From Methanomicrobiaceae archaeon (GTDB lineage Archaea > Halobacteriota > Methanomicrobia > Methanomicrobiales > Methanomicrobiaceae), in NCBI GenBank assembly GCA_029762625.1, contig JARVGI010000001.1:372001-436000 (forward strand): a stretch of DNA of 64,000 nucleotides, in the 5' to 3' direction. The notes beneath the pieces are model-generated. The model was given only the letters and a program-made list of their open reading frames with translations, was not told the DNA's origin and searched no databases. Positions 17,989 through 24,981 of this stretch are shown here, one piece after another; within the stretch, counting starts at the first letter, position 1; each line of letters opens with the position of its first letter. A program made the translations under genes and the position numbers.

Positions 17989-19217
17989 TGCGCCAGCCTC
18001 CTCGTCTTTTCGACCGACAATCGGTGCAGGTCCGCTTTGGTGAGGATATCGGTCCGGTCATCCCGCACCACCGCCACACGGTCGGTGCAGGACATACAGG
18101 GATCGATCGACGCGACCACGATGGGGATGTCCGCTATCTGTTCCCCTTTCAGCATTTTAAGCCATGAAAGCTGGTTGCTGTAGGTGGAAGCCTTCACCTT
18201 CCAGGTCTGCGGGCTCGGGTTGCCGTCCATGCGCACGTAGTGGAGGCATTCGCCCCGCGGCGCCTCAACGCGGCCGACCGCCTCGCCCGTCGCTTTCTTG
18301 CAGGCGGCAAGGATCTTGGGGTACTTCTTCTCCCACAACACCTCGCCCGGCGGCATGTTTGCGAGGCACTGGCGGATGAGATCGACCGACTGCACGACCT
18401 CCAGCAGGCGGACAACGATGCGGTCGTAGACGTCGCCGTTGGTGAGCCCGAGGTAGTGGTGGGGCAGCACCGGCGCAATGTCGAGGTCGCCGTAGGCCGC
18501 GTAGGGTGAGTCGGAGCGCACGTCCATGGCAACGCCTGATGCCCTCGCGGTCGGGCCCACGGTGCAGAGCTCGAGGGCTTCCCTCTTCGACATCACGCCG
18601 CACTGCTTGCAGCGTATCTGGATGGTTTTGTCCTCGAGGAAGAGTTTGAGCAGTTTAGCGGCGATATCTTCGTAATATTGCAGGGACGCCTCGATCCGCG
18701 GGAACTGGTCCTCGGTGAAGTCCCGCCGGACACCGCCGACCTGGACGATGCCGTAGTTGACCCGGTTGCCGGTGAGGTACTCGATGACATCCATCGACTC
18801 CTCGCGCACGCGCCAGGCGAGGAAGAAGAGGGTGTCGAATCCCAGCTCGTGGGCCGCGACACCCGCCCACAGCAGGTGCGACTGGAGGCGCTCATACTCG
18901 GCGATAATGGTCCGTACATAGTGCGCCCGTTCCGGCACCTCGATCTCCGCGATCTGCTCCACCGCTCTCGCAAAGGCCAGCGAGTGCGAAACCCCGCAGA
19001 TACCGCAGATGCGGTCGGTGAGATGCACGATCTGGACGGGGTTCCTGCGCATCCCCATCCATTCGATGCCCCGGTGGCACTTGCCGGGGGCGAAATCGAC
19101 TTCCTCGACCAGCTCTCCGTCCATCTTGAAGGTGAAGAGGATCGGCTCTTTTAACGCGGGATGGACGGGGCCGATGGGGACATTGAAGGTCGCTTTGTTC
19201 TTTGAATCCTCACTCAT
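17979..19217 (-). CDS. mbhL: Mbh [NiFe]-hydrogenase large subunit MbhL
   Basis: This 412-residue catalytic subunit has both nickel-binding Cys pairs: RICGICGVSHS near residue 69-79 and DPCMSCTDR near residue 372-380. A tail of 32 residues follows the second motif, as expected for a precursor cut by a HycI-type protease, and such a gene lies across the convergent gap. Retained cysteines mean a true hydrogenase rather than the Mbs/Mbx type that has lost one pair. The SD GGGAGGTG precedes the ATG. Confidence 0.96.
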   Translation of the reverse strand: MSEDSKNKATFNVPIGPVHPALKEPILFTFKMDGELVEEVDFAPGKCHRGIEWMGMRRNPVQIVHLTDRICGICGVSHSLAFARAVEQIAEIEVPERAHYVRTIIAEYERLQSHLLWAGVAAHELGFDTLFFLAWRVREESMDVIEYLTGNRVNYGIVQVGGVRRDFTEDQFPRIEASLQYYEDIAAKLLKLFLEDKTIQIRCKQCGVMSKREALELCTVGPTARASGVAMDVRSDSPYAAYGDLDIAPVLPHHYLGLTNGDVYDRIVVRLLEVVQSVDLIRQCLANMPPGEVLWEKKYPKILAACKKATGEAVGRVEAPRGECLHYVRMDGNPSPQTWKVKASTYSNQLSWLKMLKGEQIADIPIVVASIDPCMSCTDRVAVVRDDRTDILTKADLHRLSVEKTRRLAQWS

Positions 19218-19887
19218 CGTTCTTCACCTCCCCGGTTTCGGGCTCCGCCGGCGGGCTCTGCTCCGGCGTATCGCCGGCAGGGGCGGGCTCCGCCTCATGC
19301 TCTTTCTTCTTCTCCTCTTTCGGCGTCACGGGCGGTGCCGGCCTGTCGGTCGGCCGCCCTACCGCCCAGAGGTTCTTGACCATATCCTCCCGGATCCCGG
19401 TCTCGTCCTTTCTCCACGGGTAGACGCCCTCGGGGAAGTCGGGCGGCAGGAAAAGACCCCGTGAATCGGGGATGCCGGCCACCTTGATTCCCAGCATTTC
19501 CTGTTTTTCCCGCTCCGAATACACGGCGCCGGGGATGATGTCGGAGATGGTGGGGATGGAAAGATCGCTTTTCTGCAGGGGCACCGCCAGCGTGACCTTG
19601 ATCTCTTGGCCCCGTTCACCGAAATAGATCCACATGTGGTAGAGCAGCTCGATCTCGTCACCGATATCCGCACCCGAGATGACCCCGAGGTGCGGATAGT
19701 CGATGTCGACAAGACACTGCACGGCATCATGGAAGATATCACGGCTCATCCTGATCCAGACGGCCCGGTTTGGTGTCTTTTTCAATCCCTCGGCCCATTC
19801 CCTGATGGTGACCTCACCGATGGCATCGCCGAATTTTTCGGTGAATACTGCGGCGATCTCCTCGGGGGTATGTATCGTCCGTGTCAT
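19210..19887 (-). CDS. mbhK: Mbh hydrogenase subunit MbhK (NuoC-like, 30-kDa family)
   Basis: This 225-residue subunit has a complex-I 30-kDa domain over residues 1-175, including the signature YSEREKQEMLGI and a following FLPPDFPEGVYPWRKDE. The last 48 residues are a Pro/Glu/Lys-rich tail with no predicted fold (PAPPVTPKEEKKKEHEAEP and similar), longer than I expect for MbhK. The gene overlaps mbhL by 8 nt. The SD is GGGAGAAGG. Confidence 0.92.
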   Translation of the reverse strand: MTRTIHTPEEIAAVFTEKFGDAIGEVTIREWAEGLKKTPNRAVWIRMSRDIFHDAVQCLVDIDYPHLGVISGADIGDEIELLYHMWIYFGERGQEIKVTLAVPLQKSDLSIPTISDIIPGAVYSEREKQEMLGIKVAGIPDSRGLFLPPDFPEGVYPWRKDETGIREDMVKNLWAVGRPTDRPAPPVTPKEEKKKEHEAEPAPAGDTPEQSPPAEPETGEVKNDE

Positions 19888-20315
19888 TTGCCTTCTCCCT
19901 CCAGCCGTTCAAGTTTTGCGATGGCCTTGACCACACCGTCGATGATCGCCTCGGGGCGCGGGGGGCAGCCGGGGACGAAGACGTCCACCGGGATGTGCTC
20001 CTCCAGCGGGCCCACCAGGTTGTATGAGTCGTAAAACACCCCTCCCGACATGCAGCTCCCGATGCCCATCACCACTTTCGGGTCGGCCATCTGCTCGTAG
20101 ACCCGTCGCGCCCGGTCGGCCATTGCCCGGGTGACCGGGCCGCTGACCAGCAGCACATCCGCATGCTTCGGCGAACCGACAAGTTTTATCCCGAACCTCT
20201 CGGGGTCGTACCGCGGCGTGAGCGTTGCCACGATCTCGATATCACATCCATTGCAGGATCCGGTATTCAGATGGAACACCCACAATGAACGGTTAAACGC
20301 TTTGGTCAGTCTCAT
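19884..20315 (-). CDS. mbhJ: Mbh hydrogenase small subunit MbhJ (NuoB-like)
   Basis: This 143-residue subunit holds the proximal [4Fe-4S] cluster next to the NiFe site. The four ligands are in GSCNGCDIE (residues 19-27), GIGSCMSGG (near 86) and VPGCPPRPE (near 117). No additional cluster motifs are present, as in the group 4 energy-converting hydrogenases. It is joined to mbhK and mbhI by short overlaps. Confidence 0.95.
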   Translation of the reverse strand: MRLTKAFNRSLWVFHLNTGSCNGCDIEIVATLTPRYDPERFGIKLVGSPKHADVLLVSGPVTRAMADRARRVYEQMADPKVVMGIGSCMSGGVFYDSYNLVGPLEEHIPVDVFVPGCPPRPEAIIDGVVKAIAKLERLEGEGK

Positions 20316-20659
20316 GCAGCAACCCCCACGATCACGAATACCAGTGCCATCACCCCGAGGAACCAGAGCACATAGTCGTTGAGCACGCCCGTGTGCAGGG
20401 GCACGAGGCGGGAGTAGTAACCCTTCATAGCCTCCGTGAACCCCCAGTACAGGTTTCCGGCGCGCATATGGACGTCAGCCTTCTCCGGCTCCACGTTCCC
20501 CGAGAGGAAGGGCTTGACCGCCTGCGTGTCGCGGGGGTACTCCTTCTCGCCGAGCAGCCAGATGGCGAGAGCGATCAGGAAGGCAACCAGAAAGACGACG
20601 ATCCAGACGACGGGATCCCAGAACCCGGTTCCCGTCTGCAGGGTATACGCGTCCAGCAT
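20312..20659 (-). CDS. mbhI: Mbh hydrogenase membrane subunit MbhI
   Basis: This 115-residue protein has one membrane helix near the N-terminus, a central soluble loop (KPFLSGNVEPEKADVHMRAGNL) and a second helix at the C-terminus. It matches the MbhI position between the NuoL/M-like subunit and the small subunit. The ATG at 20659 is preferred because SD GGGAGGTG sits 5-6 nt upstream; an in-frame GTG three codons earlier overlaps mbhH. Confidence 0.85.
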   Translation of the reverse strand: MLDAYTLQTGTGFWDPVVWIVVFLVAFLIALAIWLLGEKEYPRDTQAVKPFLSGNVEPEKADVHMRAGNLYWGFTEAMKGYYSRLVPLHTGVLNDYVLWFLGVMALVFVIVGVAA

Positions 20660-20660
20660 C

Positions 20661-22235
20661 CTAGGCACCTCCCAGCACCGAGGCGATATAGCCGCCCTGG
20701 TCGATCAGCGCTCCTGCCGCAGGGGTGATCAGGAGGTCCACCACTTCCTGGGGGAACACCCCGAACAGGATGACAAGAAGCGAGAGCAGCGCCATTCCGA
20801 TAATCATCGGCGCAGGCACTTCCCTGACGTCGGCGTACTCGGGGAGGCGGGGGCCCATGAAGATGGAGTGGAACACCTTCACGAACGAAGCCAGGGTGAG
20901 GATACTGACGACCATGGCGATGATTGCGAGAAGCGGGTTGAAAAGGAACACCGATTCGTAGATCATCAGTTTGGAGGCAAACCCATTAAAGGGTGGGATA
21001 CCTGCAATCGCCAGCGCACCGATAATGAAAAAGACCATCGTCCATTTCATCGAATGGCCGAGCCCGCCGAGCTGGTTGAGGTTGCGGGTTCCCGTCCGGT
21101 AGAAGATGGCGCCTGCGGTCAGAAAGAGCAGCCCCTTGTACATCGCGTGGTTGATGATGTGAAAGATGCCGCCTTCCATGGCGATCACGCCGTAGGTGTC
21201 GAGCAGCTGCTGGTTGCCCAGCACGGCAAGCCCCACGCCAACGCCGAGGAGCATGTAGCCGGTCTGCGAGACGGCGTGGTAGGCCATGAGCCGTTTGACG
21301 TCCTTTTGCGGGATGGCCATCGTCACCCCCACGAACATGGAGAGCACACCGAGGATGATGATGATCCAGCCGATGGTCGCGTACTCCAGCGTAAGACCGT
21401 AGAGGGTAAAAACCACCCTGAATACCCCGTACAGGCTCGCCTGGCTCGCCACCACCAGAAGAGCGGTGATGGACGAGGGCGCCATCGAGTACGCGTCCGG
21501 CGTCCAGAAATGCATGGGCACGGCACCCGCCTTCATGGCGAGCGCGACGAGCAGCATCACGAGAGCGATCTGGTCGAGCGGGGTAAACAGCATCCTGCTG
21601 GCGATCACGGCGATGTTGAGGGCGCCGTACTGCCCGTAGAGAAGGGCGATGGCGAAGAGGACGAGCAGCCCCCCGAGGGTGGAGAGCACCGCATACTTCA
21701 GGCCCGCCTCGACCGCCACCCCCTTATCGACCCGTGAAGCGACGAGCGCGGCACCTGCAAGGGAGTTGATCTCTAAGAAGACGAAGAAGTTGAACATATC
21801 GCCCGTGCAGACCATGCCGAGAATGCCCACGACGAGGAGCAGGAGCAGGGCATAGTACCCGTTCTGCCCCGTGCTCCGTGATGCGCTGGCGAACGAGTAG
21901 AGCATGACGCCGAGGCCGACGAAGGAGGCGGCGAGGGCCATGAACGCGCCCATTGCGTCCACCGTGAAGATGATCCGGATGGGTATGCCCCCTGAATCGG
22001 CGGGTACCGTGAGATCCGGCGTTTCGGCGCCGAAGGTGTAGACCACGGTCCCCGTCGAGAGGACCTGTGCGGTGAGGAGGACGGCGACGGCAAGCGTCGC
22101 CAGCATGATCGCCACAGCCCAGAGATTCCGTGCGCCTCCGCTCGCTTTGCCGATGAGGGGCGTGGCAAACGCGCCGAGCATCGGCACGGCAAGCAGCAGC
22201 GCCGGCAGGTTCTGGAGAAGTAATTCCTGCATCAT
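20661..22235 (-). CDS. mbhH: Mbh antiporter-like subunit MbhH (MrpD/NuoN family)
   Basis: This 524-residue protein has about 14 membrane helices and belongs to the proton/sodium-translocating MrpD/NuoL/M/N family. The family core includes the EINSLAGAALVAS segment near residue 152, the MKAGAVPMHFWTPDAYSMAP stretch near 236, and HAMYKGLLFLTAGAIF near 362. The conserved Lys and Glu of the ion channel are within these. It is predicted to couple ferredoxin/H2 electron transfer to ion movement. Confidence 0.95.
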   Translation of the reverse strand: MMQELLLQNLPALLLAVPMLGAFATPLIGKASGGARNLWAVAIMLATLAVAVLLTAQVLSTGTVVYTFGAETPDLTVPADSGGIPIRIIFTVDAMGAFMALAASFVGLGVMLYSFASASRSTGQNGYYALLLLLVVGILGMVCTGDMFNFFVFLEINSLAGAALVASRVDKGVAVEAGLKYAVLSTLGGLLVLFAIALLYGQYGALNIAVIASRMLFTPLDQIALVMLLVALAMKAGAVPMHFWTPDAYSMAPSSITALLVVASQASLYGVFRVVFTLYGLTLEYATIGWIIIILGVLSMFVGVTMAIPQKDVKRLMAYHAVSQTGYMLLGVGVGLAVLGNQQLLDTYGVIAMEGGIFHIINHAMYKGLLFLTAGAIFYRTGTRNLNQLGGLGHSMKWTMVFFIIGALAIAGIPPFNGFASKLMIYESVFLFNPLLAIIAMVVSILTLASFVKVFHSIFMGPRLPEYADVREVPAPMIIGMALLSLLVILFGVFPQEVVDLLITPAAGALIDQGGYIASVLGGA

Positions 22236-22576
22236 CCTCTCAACTTCCTTACTTTTTCAGCGTTCGCAGTGCCGTACATCCGGTAGATCACCATCACAAA
22301 CGAGAGCAGGAGCGCCGTCGTGGCGATCCCGATGACGATATTGGTCAGCGTCATCGCCTGCACGGTCGGCATCACCATCACTCCGTCGGGAGCGCTGGTG
22401 AAGATCGGGGCGATGCCCCCTGCCCGGTAACCGATTGACACGAGCAGCAGGTTGACGCCTGCTTCTACCAGCGCCAGCCCCATGATCATCTTGATGAGGT
22501 TGCGCTTGATCAGCATCGTGATGATGCCGAGGATCACGAGCAGCGCCGCCACGATGAACGGGAGATTGAAAAACAT
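22232..22576 (-). CDS. mbhG: Mbh antiporter-like subunit MbhG (MrpC/NuoK-like)
   Basis: This 114-residue protein has three membrane helices, like MrpC and NuoK. The segment KMIMGLALVEAGVNLLLVSIG carries the conserved Glu in the second helix. It overlaps mbhH by 4 nt and mbhF by 1 nt. Confidence 0.92.
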   Translation of the reverse strand: MFFNLPFIVAALLVILGIITMLIKRNLIKMIMGLALVEAGVNLLLVSIGYRAGGIAPIFTSAPDGVMVMPTVQAMTLTNIVIGIATTALLLSFVMVIYRMYGTANAEKVRKLRG

Positions 22577-23040
22577 CAGATTTCCTCCTTTGTTCCGGAC
22601 AGCATGTAGAGCACGATCACCGAAAGCGCTCCGAGCACCTCGATGCCGACTGCAAGGTTCATGACCGGAATGAAGCCTGCGGTATTGAGATCCCCCGGAT
22701 TGGGGCCGTAGGCTACCGGGTTGTTCAGGACCGGGCCGACATCGAGCATCCAGTTGGTAAAGAACGTCACCCCGAACCCGAGGGCGACGAGGGCGGTGAC
22801 AATGAAGAGCAAAAGCCCGATCGTCTCGGTGGTATGGAGCGATTCAGCCCCGATGCACCCGGTGATGAAGTCATAGGAGTACGCCACGAACATGAGCACG
22901 AACCCCGTCGCGATCACCGCGCCGCCCTGGAACCCGCCGCCGGGGGTGAGGTGGCCGTGGAGGACGATGTAGAACCCGAAGACAAGGATGAACGGGAAGA
23001 GCAGGTTTGCCGCCGACCTGACGATTTTACTCATATTCAT
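22576..23040 (-). CDS. mbhF: Mbh antiporter-like subunit MbhF (MrpB-like)
   Basis: This 154-residue membrane protein is of the MnhB/MrpB family, recognised by YIVLHGHLTPGGGFQGGAVI near residue 30. The frame is open upstream into mbhE; ATGs at 23049, 23040 and 23034 are possible. I prefer 23040 because the SD GGGAGG then lies 9 nt away; the ATG at 23049 would sit directly against it. Confidence 0.9.
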   Translation of the reverse strand: MNMSKIVRSAANLLFPFILVFGFYIVLHGHLTPGGGFQGGAVIATGFVLMFVAYSYDFITGCIGAESLHTTETIGLLLFIVTALVALGFGVTFFTNWMLDVGPVLNNPVAYGPNPGDLNTAGFIPVMNLAVGIEVLGALSVIVLYMLSGTKEEI

Positions 23041-23311
23041 AGTCTTCATCCTCCCTTCGCTTCCTGAATGCGAGACCGGCACCGAGCACCGCGGTGAAGA
23101 GCACCGTGGCCTCGCCTAACGTATCGAATCCCCTGAAATCGAACACGATGTCGGTGACAATGTTGTTGCCGCCGGTCTGTTCCTGTCCGTGACTGACAAA
23201 ATAATCGTCCATATCGGTGAAGGGCGGAGCCCCGAATTCAAGGCCCACCCCTGCATACAGTATGCCGAGGGACAGGATGAGCACGGTTGCGCCAATGACC
23301 AGATTCTTCAC
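23027..23311 (-). CDS. mbhE: Mbh subunit MbhE (MrpB/MbhE-like small membrane protein)
   Basis: This 94-residue protein has an N-terminal membrane helix (NLVIGATVLILSLGILYAGV), a central loop, and a second helix in the C-terminal part before a charged tail RKRREDEDYEYE. The motif DFRGFDTLGEATVLF is typical of MbhE/MnhB N-terminal modules. The start is a GTG overlapping the mbhD stop as GTGA; the longer open frame upstream lies inside mbhD and is not real. Confidence 0.88.
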   Translation of the reverse strand: MKNLVIGATVLILSLGILYAGVGLEFGAPPFTDMDDYFVSHGQEQTGGNNIVTDIVFDFRGFDTLGEATVLFTAVLGAGLAFRKRREDEDYEYE

Positions 23312-23565
23312 TCTTCCACCTCCTCCTCCATTCGCCGGGTGCCCCGTATCGCCACGATGAAGATCGCCGTGGTGAGCCCCGCACCGATGCCCGCTTCCGC
23401 GATGGCCACGTCGGGGGCCTGCAGGATGTAGAATTCCAGGGACAGCAGGAAGCTGAAAATACCAAACGCAATCGCCGCCGAAAGGAGGTCCCTGAAATGG
23501 ATGACCAGCAGTGCCGCACATATCAGGCCGACGAGCACTGCCGCGTGCACGACGAGCTCTATCAT
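23308..23565 (-). CDS. mbhD: Mbh subunit MbhD (MnhB/NuoJ-like)
   Basis: This 85-residue, three-helix membrane protein carries LQAPDVAIAEAGIGAGLTTAIF, the DUF4040-type signature found in Mrp and Mbh complexes, where the Glu in the last helix is part of the ion path. It ends in an acidic tail. It overlaps both neighbours by 4 nt. Confidence 0.9.
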   Translation of the reverse strand: MIELVVHAAVLVGLICAALLVIHFRDLLSAAIAFGIFSFLLSLEFYILQAPDVAIAEAGIGAGLTTAIFIVAIRGTRRMEEEVEE

Positions 23566-23918
23566 TCGCGCACCTCCTGCAGGCGGTCGACCACGGCGGG
23601 TTTGGGAACCTGTCCGCTGCGGTGCGCCGCCCGGGCGATGGCGTGCGCCCCGGTGGCGTTGGTGAATGCCAGCGCCAGCAGTGCGACGAACGTGTGCACG
23701 GACAGCGTGAGATACGTCCCGGTCTCGCCCTCCATGACCCGGGCGGCGCCGTAGACGATCACCGCGAGGGAGATGAAGATCGTCCCGAACGTCGTCGTCT
23801 TCGTCTCGGCGTGAAGCCTCGTGTAGACGTCCGGGAACCGGAGGATGCCGAGCACACCGAGCGCGTTGAAGAGCAGCCCGATGCCGAGGCAGACCATGAT
23901 GATCGTATCGGCGATCAT
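23562..23918 (-). CDS. mbhC: Mbh antiporter-like subunit MbhC (MrpG-like)
   Basis: This 118-residue protein has three membrane helices of the MnhG/MrpG family. The motif LGILRFPDVYTRLHAETKT between helices one and two is characteristic. The C-terminal 20 residues are hydrophilic. ATGA overlaps link it to mbhB and mbhD. Confidence 0.92.
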   Translation of the reverse strand: MIADTIIMVCLGIGLLFNALGVLGILRFPDVYTRLHAETKTTTFGTIFISLAVIVYGAARVMEGETGTYLTLSVHTFVALLALAFTNATGAHAIARAAHRSGQVPKPAVVDRLQEVRE

Positions 23919-24178
23919 GCGCTTATCTCACCCCCCAGGTACTTGGCGATATACAGCGTGCCCACGAACGAGAGCAGTGCGTAGACGATCGCCACGTCGA
24001 CGAACACCGTCTGCTCGTATGCCACGCTGAGCACGATCATCGATGCCACGGTGAGGGTGTTGACGGTGTCGAGCGCCACCACGCGGTCGGGAGCGGTCGG
24101 CCCGATCAGCAGACGCACCAGGGTGAGCACGATCAGGGCGCCGAGCACGGCGACCGCGACAAACCACACCTCCGTCAT
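23915..24178 (-). CDS. mbhB: Mbh antiporter-like subunit MbhB (MrpF-like)
   Basis: This 87-residue, three-helix MrpF-family protein shows the conserved RLLIGPTAPDRVVALDT after helix one. The ATG at 24178 gives an ATGA overlap with mbhA; seven extra codons upstream are open but overlap mbhA further. Confidence 0.91.
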   Translation of the reverse strand: MTEVWFVAVAVLGALIVLTLVRLLIGPTAPDRVVALDTVNTLTVASMIVLSVAYEQTVFVDVAIVYALLSFVGTLYIAKYLGGEISA

Positions 24179-24702
24179 TCGGCAATTCTCCTGATCCATT
24201 CGGGGAACTGGAAGAGGGCGAACACATCGTCCGGCTCAAAGGATTCCTTCGTTTCAGTTCCCATCCCGATGTTGATCATGTGCACGTAGAGATCGTTGGT
24301 CTCCTCATCGACACCCACCGTGAGCGTCCCCGGCGTCAGCGTAATGGAGTTTGCCAGCAAAAGCACCCCGAGGTCCGTCTCCAGTCCCGTCGAGAGCTTC
24401 ACGATCCCCGGCCTGATCTTTCCGGTTATCACACGATACGCAACATCGATATTCGCCCGCGCCATCTCGATGAAGAAAGGCACCGCCGCATATGCCACGA
24501 GCAGCACCCAGCGCAGGGGATTCGCCATCCGGTATTCACCCGTCCTGCAGAAAAATTTGCGGGAAATGGCAGCAACGACAAGACTGATTCCACCGCCTGC
24601 AATCAATTCCGCCTGGGACCACAGGCCGATCGTTCCGCTTCCGGCCGTGAGCACCAGGTAGACGAGATATGCAAACAGTGCGGTTACCAAAAACGCGATC
24701 AT
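24175..24702 (-). CDS. mbhA: Mbh antiporter-like subunit MbhA (MrpE-like)
   Basis: This 175-residue protein of the MnhE/MrpE family is the first gene of the mbh operon. It has four predicted membrane helices in the first 110 residues, then the family segment LLANSITLTPGTLTVGVDEE and a soluble C-terminus. The SD AGGTGATG precedes the ATG. The 280-nt spacer upstream holds a strong inverted repeat that may control the operon. Confidence 0.92.
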   Translation of the reverse strand: MIAFLVTALFAYLVYLVLTAGSGTIGLWSQAELIAGGGISLVVAAISRKFFCRTGEYRMANPLRWVLLVAYAAVPFFIEMARANIDVAYRVITGKIRPGIVKLSTGLETDLGVLLLANSITLTPGTLTVGVDEETNDLYVHMINIGMGTETKESFEPDDVFALFQFPEWIRRIAE

Positions 24703-24778
24703 TGCATCACCTGAAACACACCCATTTCGTCCTCCTCGTTACGGTACAAGTAGAATCAAACGAGATCTATGTGGAACA

Positions 24779-24812
24779 GCGAATAATGTTGCGATAAGTA
24801 CACATTATTCGC
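24779..24812. promoter_or_regulatory. Perfect 11-bp inverted repeat upstream of mbhA
   Basis: GCGAATAATGT and ACATTATTCGC are exact reverse complements separated by 12 nt. The site lies 77-110 nt upstream of the mbhA ATG and 170-203 nt upstream of the divergent PUA/PP-loop gene. It could be an operator for a dimeric regulator or a stem-loop. Confidence 0.6.
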
Positions 24813-24944
24813 CGCATTCTACATGATTAATTATGATCAAGCGGGAAAGATATACCTTTTGACCTGTCCCTTTTCGGGAGAAGGGGCGTTTTGGCAGGGG
24901 CGGTGCGGGACCAGTGCCGCGATACGTCGATGCCCGTTTCACGC

Positions 24945-24954
24945 ATTATTTATC
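24945..24954 (+). promoter_or_regulatory. TATA-like box for the PUA/PP-loop gene
   Basis: ATTATTTATC is centred about 33 nt before the ATG at 24982, which supports that start over the longer open frame beginning near 24823. Confidence 0.4.
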
Positions 24955-24981
24955 AGCCCGGCATCCACTGTACCTACTAGT

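Noticed and set aside
17979-19217. Possibility that MbhL is an Mbs/Mbx or Nuo-type subunit without a NiFe site
   Set aside because: Both Cys pairs (RICGICG and DPCMSC) are present, and a processing tail plus a maturation protease gene are found.
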